Origin: Euptelea pleiosperma | Lineage: Eukaryota > Streptophyta > Magnoliopsida > Ranunculales > Eupteleaceae | Length of the DNA: 64,000 bases | Assembly: GCA_035048495.1 (NCBI GenBank) | Contig: CM068546.1 | Coordinates: 36,970,674-37,034,673 of the forward strand | Direction of reading: 5' to 3' | Shown: positions 59,901 through 64,000 of the stretch, piece after piece | Numbering within the stretch: position 1 is the first letter of the stretch | How the letters are laid out: each line of letters opens with the position of its first letter | Notes under the pieces: model-generated | What the model was told of the DNA's origin: nothing | Databases searched by the model: none | Seen by the model: the letters and a program-made list of their open reading frames with translations, nothing else | Position numbers and translations under genes: made by a program

Positions 59901-62900
59901 AATAGGTAGTCAAGTAAAAAATGTGAAACATATAACATCTATGGAATAAAAAATACCACCTAGAAAGAGGTACAACTACAAGGACAATTAGCAGCATATC
60001 TGGCTCGCCATTTTACATACAAACAGTTCCAGCAACCACCACTGTCATTTGCATGCACACTACTACCTAATAGCCTACAATATATAATTCTAAAAGTCAC
60101 GGCTGGATAGTTATACAGTTATTCCATTGAATTTTATGAGGGATTTATAAAGTTCACTAGAAAGTATGATATGTCAATACCATCTCGAAGAACTTCCACA
60201 AACCTTCTGATCCTTAAAGTTCATTGTCTTAGTACTTATTAGCAGTTTCAGTCATTCGACGCCAATAATTATTCCTTACTACTTAAAGACATGCACACTA
60301 CTACCTAATAGCCTACAATATATAATTCTAAAAGTCACGGCTGGATAGTTATACAGTTATTCCATTGAATTTTATGAGGGATTTATAAAGTTCACTAGAA
60401 AGTATGATATGTCAATACCATCTCGAAGAACTTCCACAAACCTTCTGATCCTTAAAGTTCATTGTCTTAGTACTTATTAGCAGTTTCAGTCATTCGACAC
60501 CAATAATTATTCCTTACTACTTAAAGATGGTCCAATTTATCCAACAGAACTTTTTTCCAAGGAATTCACCTCACATTCTCATATGCATTCACAAACAAAA
60601 AGTAGTGCTACCCTTGAAACAATAACAAGCTAGCATCCTTATCTACCACAGTGATTACATAAGACTTAGGATTAAATTGGTTTCCTTGAAACTTATTCTA
60701 ATAAGGAAAGTGTTTAGATTAGGAAAGTATTCTACATCCATCGGGAAAGTGACTTAGATTAGGAAAGTGTTAGGATGTTCAAAATTAGGTTAGATTACCT
60801 AGATCTAACAAACTTTCATAACCTAACATACTTTCCCAATGCATGTAGAATACCTCCCTAGTCTAACGCACTTTTCCAATGGATGTTAAATACTTTCCTT
60901 GTGAAAATTTGTTTAGAAGATTTTATTAATTTATATAAAGTAAAATACTTATTCTTAATTTAATGGAAAATAATGTTAAAAAGATTAAAACAACCATCAG
61001 GCAATAATTCTGACTCAACAATTAATCATAAAGTGATTAGTTTCAGCAAATATAGAACCCATATATATATCCTGAAACCATGGATGCTGAAGTCGGAAAG
61101 TTTATCCAATATAATAGAAATCATTTAGTGCAGGCACTAATATTAGAGATCAAAGTAAGAATAAGAACTACAAATTAAGTGAATAAAGTGACAAGTTCCC
61201 TAAAGCTTTGTTCAAAGGGAAAGAGAGACCCTAGGCTTTGTTTCATTATTCTTTTAAAACTTCTTTCCCTACCAATTTAAAGAAAGAAGAGATCGGAAAT
61301 CAAAAAATCCTAATTTCCATAGATGCAATTTTAAAGTAAACTTATAATGTACAAAAGCAATAACATTCAACACCGTTATGAAATAACAAATAAAGTATAA
61401 GACAACTTTTTTTTAACATGTACACCTTTCTTGAAATAGACGCACATTCGTTTATATACAAATGTTATACAAAATGTTTATTTTAAAGCTTAATTATACA
61501 AAACCCACGGGTTAATTTAATCGAATTTGATTTTATCTAAATTATATATATAACATAAAATTTAAATAATCATAACATAGCATAATTTAAATAATTAATA
61601 ATTGACTCTTCTTTTCGAAATTAACTTCCTGTGGAAATCACACAATATCTCATCCCTAACAATATTAGTGTGTCGATCCAATATAAATTCCTAGCTGTCT
61701 AACTTACGTTGTTTAATTCCCGTAAATGAAGCCCTCAAGCTCATAACACTTTAAACCTGTGAGAGATCACTTTGAGAAAACCTTAAGTGTTATTAATATC
61801 AAACTCAAATTATGTTTTATCCAAACAAAAACAAAACATAACTTTGAAGGGTGGTTCAAGGCAATTACCCTTTGATATTGCTTCATCCAAACTAAAACAT
61901 AACTTTGAAGGGCGGATTCAAGCCAAATACCCTTTGATAACTTTGTTAAGTTCTCTTCCCCTCCATCACAATTTTTATAAGTACATCTAGTATTATTGAA
62001 GATTACTCAAGTTTTCCTTTCCATAGATTATATACGAGCATTCAAAGGCCTACAGCAAAAAATTAACGTCTGATAAACATGAAGCCAGGTTGTGCAAAAT
62101 TACACTCAACCTCAAAATCTCAACAGAAATCCGAGTAGGTTCTAATCACTTTTGTACACCAGTAAAATTTATTAACATTTTGAAACTTTTTCTTCTAAAT
62201 CAGAAAAGAATCCTGCACTTTAGAATCCATGACTTAACTCTTAAGCAAGTAGGTTTCTCCAATTATATGTAGAAAACTGTTAACAAATACATTCACTCAT
62301 TTTGAACTCGTGGACAAATGAATTTTGTCTTGCTTTGGTTTGCTTCTGTTCCACAATCTTTCCAACTTCGCAAGTTCAATGCAAAATAGGAATCATCAAA
62401 TGAGACAATAAATGAGAGTACATGATATGAAATTATTTTATATACCACAGTCAAGAAAGTAGAAAAAACATTAATGGAATTAGGTGGAAGGATGAAAAAA
62501 GGGTTATGTTTATATTTGATAGGATAGACACATGTCTACTAAATCAGCAGCACATCTTAAATGGCTCTTTATGAGCTTGACAAAAAAGGAAAGGACAAAA
62601 TTCACCATGTTGTAATTTATCCTGAAACCAATTATATTTGAGGCAGCAGGCACAATGCTTTTCTACAATACTATTCATCAACCATATCATCAATGCTTCC
62701 TTGTTTATGCATGATCTAATTTGATCTTCATGAAAGTCAACAATATCAAGAAGAATTCCACAAACTGTTAAATCTATCTCGAATTACTTATAAATTCATT
62801 TTTCAATTCACCAATATCATTTTAAGAGGTTTATCAGGCAAACAATTGCCTATAAAATTTTCTTCGGAAACAATTTTTCTTATCAGCTATACGTGGAAAT

Positions 62901-64000
62901 AAACTCATCAGATCAAAAACCATAGTTCAATTGAGCTACAAACTCAACCCCAAACCCCAAAATTTTACTTAATCCAAGACAGCATCCTCACACACTGTGA
63001 TGTTAAAAAAATTCACACAATTGCATACAAAATGTTTAATATTTTTACGCTCACTCTCCGCATAATGTCTCGAGTCCATTGGCGCAATAATGCTCGAAAA
63101 CCCAACACAATTTTAACATACAAATTTCCATTGTGATCTGAATCACATCCAATATATCACAAACTGCTAATCAAAACCTCGAGGTCAAGAGGAACGGAAG
63201 TGCTAAGACCACCATCATGCATTCCTTACCACTGTAGAACATGTTTAAAACCAAGCTACATGTAACAATTTCGAAATAAACAACTTAAAGCATATTCAGC
63301 ACAGTAGAAAGTTACTCTATATTAAATTTTGCTGTCATAACATGTACCTTTTCGTGCCAAAATTCTTTTAAGTGTATCAACCCTAATATCCACAAAAGTA
63401 TTCAACAGGAAAGAACAATATTTGAGAAAATATAAACTAAAGTTACTCAAACCCAGAAAACAATAGGGACAACTGCCTTGTCTCAAGTATCAACGTCGCA
63501 TACGTTTATTCCATATATTGTTAAGGCATATAAAGACCACGCACCGAATTTATTCTAAGAGTCACCACTATTTCTACTCAAATAACGTGGAGACCAATTT
63601 CAGTTCTCGAACGATTTAACGTGCGCACAGCTGCACCATTTATGTGTGTGCACGTATGTAACCATATCCCCGGCTGTGCTCCGGTTAAGGAACTAACATC
63701 CCCGGCGCAAGTTAAACATTAAAAAAAAAAAAAAATGCGCTTGAGAGAAACGTTACCTGAGTGGTAAATCCCGGAGGTCGCCGTTGTCGACGTCTCTTTA
63801 CAAAGGTTACTTAGCTGCGTCTCGATCCTGCTCAAGAAAGTGGTCGCTTCATCAAACGGCTTAGACAACTCCTCCTTGTATCTAAGCAAAACCTCGCAAT
63901 ACGATTCCTGCGAAAGAAAGAGAAAACAATAAAATAACTCTCAAACTATTACAATTCAGACAAAGCTTTTCCCTCGCGATTACCATGAACTCGTCGAGCT
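53120..64000 (-). CDS. Class I KNOX homeobox transcription factor, 3' part
   Basis: Minus-strand gene cut by the right edge. Exons: 63984-64000 (partial), 63757-63907, 53647-53894 and 53120-53317, all GT-AG with matching phases. The first two encode the end of the KNOX2 domain (LDEFM, then [30 protein letters not shown]). The third encodes an acidic linker ([20 protein letters not shown]), the ELK domain ([20 protein letters not shown]) and the start of the TALE homeodomain with WPYP in its extra loop. The fourth has [19 protein letters not shown], the DNA-recognition helix, then a tail ending GGGTGNDDM. Class I KNOX proteins act in the nucleus with BELL partners to maintain meristems. The tail [12 protein letters not shown] recalls the grass RS1/LG3/OSH6 group more than Arabidopsis STM or KNAT1, from memory. 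The intron before the ELK exon is 9.9 kb, the position of the long intron in other class I genes. Confidence 0.93.
55889..56335. repeat. KNOX-intron repeat block, copy A
   Basis: Ordered phrases: ACTTGCAACTGTGATCGATA, TAGTTCAGTGTTCTTCTG, CAAAATTCTACTAGAATGTT, GGCGTGGAAATGCTTGAAAG, CATGCCTCAACCCAGTTG, ATACATTGGAATTGGAAA, GACAGGTATTTATA and ACAATACAAAGAAC. It contains a small internal duplication of CTAGATTATCCGCAAA. Confidence 0.75.
56461..56835. repeat. KNOX-intron repeat block, copy B
   Basis: Same order as copy A from CATAGAAACAGTAGAACACC through GGCATGGAAATGCCTTAAAG, ATACATTGGAATTGGAAAAT and ACAGGTATTTATA to ACAATACAAAGAACGACAAT. ATGAATTATTCT(T/C)GGC...GGGATACA also recurs between and after copies A and B. 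Confidence 0.75.
56947..56988. repeat. AT microsatellite
   Basis: An uninterrupted AT run of about 20 units inside the KNOX intron, near repeat copy B. Confidence 0.9.
58676..59055. repeat. KNOX-intron repeat block, copy C
   Basis: Same order as copy A: AACTTGCAACTGTGATCAAT, GAGTAGTTCGGAGTTTTTCT, AAAGGCGTGGAAATGACTTA, CATGCCTCAACCCAGTAG, TTCATTGGAATTGGAAAG, AACAGGTATTTATAG and AATACAAAGAAC. It has its own internal duplication (GATAGGTCAGAATTGATAGG). It is more diverged than copies A and B are from each other. Confidence 0.7.
60052..60527. repeat. Recent 238-bp tandem duplication in KNOX intron
   Basis: CATGCACACTACTACCTAAT starts unit 1 at 60052 and unit 2 at 60290. Both end ACTTAAAGA (60289 and 60527). 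By eye only one substitution separates the units (CATTCGACG versus CATTCGACA), so the event is recent or the copies are kept alike. Confidence 0.93.

Larger units (their letters stand above)
53895..63756 (-). other. 9.9-kb KNOX intron
   Basis: AT-rich intron between the KNOX2 and ELK exons. It contains three copies of a repeat block (55889, 56461, 58676), an AT microsatellite (56947), a 238-bp tandem duplication (60052) and otherwise unassigned sequence. No LINE ORF or complete gene was found in it. Frames such as 59096-59407 and 54135-54413 are unrecognised and not called. Confidence 0.7.

Overview
This window is nuclear DNA from a flowering plant, most likely a woody or early-diverging eudicot. 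It is AT-rich, its genes have GT-AG introns, and the space between genes is full of small inverted-repeat transposons and LINE tails. Six protein-coding loci can be supported. No RNA genes, CRISPR arrays or bacterial features were seen. The species cannot be named from the sequence alone.

Layout, left to right. (1) 1-7400 is repeat-rich intergenic DNA: a tandem duplication broken by a Mutator-like foldback arm, and short foldback elements sharing one terminal sequence. (2) 7477-8847 (+) is a group S1 bZIP transcription factor gene with an unusually informative leader. The leader encodes the conserved sucrose-control peptide uORF (SC-uORF, 8172-8258), which in this family lets sucrose repress translation. 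(3) 12278-16850 (+) is a two-exon gene for a small conserved plant membrane or secretory protein of unknown function. (4) 19982-31963 (+) is a 14-exon gene for chloroplast glutamyl endopeptidase (CGEP/GEP). All exon phases close to a 964-residue protein with an intact Ser-Asp-His triad. (5) 31964-43500 is intergenic, with MITEs, a LINE tail, an LTR remnant and local duplications. (6) 43692-44648 (+) is a single-exon nicotianamine synthase. (7) 47939-49678 (-) is an intronless PLS-class (E-type) pentatricopeptide repeat protein. (8) 53120-64000 (-) holds the last four exons of a class I KNOX homeobox gene, cut by the right edge, with a 9.9-kb intron between the KNOX2 and ELK/homeodomain exons.

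The genes do not form one pathway, as expected for plant nuclear DNA. They cover sugar-responsive transcription (bZIP), plastid proteolysis (CGEP), metal chelation (nicotianamine synthase), organelle RNA processing (PPR) and meristem identity (KNOX). Their common feature is the transposon landscape. A Mutator-like MITE family with the terminus GAGTAAAACTTCTGTC recurs across the window, sits just upstream of the bZIP core promoter and the CGEP gene, and often carries CACGTG G-boxes in its arms. The most interesting items are the SC-uORF leader, the G-box-bearing MITEs, a foldback element with a perfect 9-bp target-site duplication, and the duplicated blocks inside the long KNOX intron. Exon models rest on reading frame, splice-site dinucleotides and remembered family similarity; no search was run.
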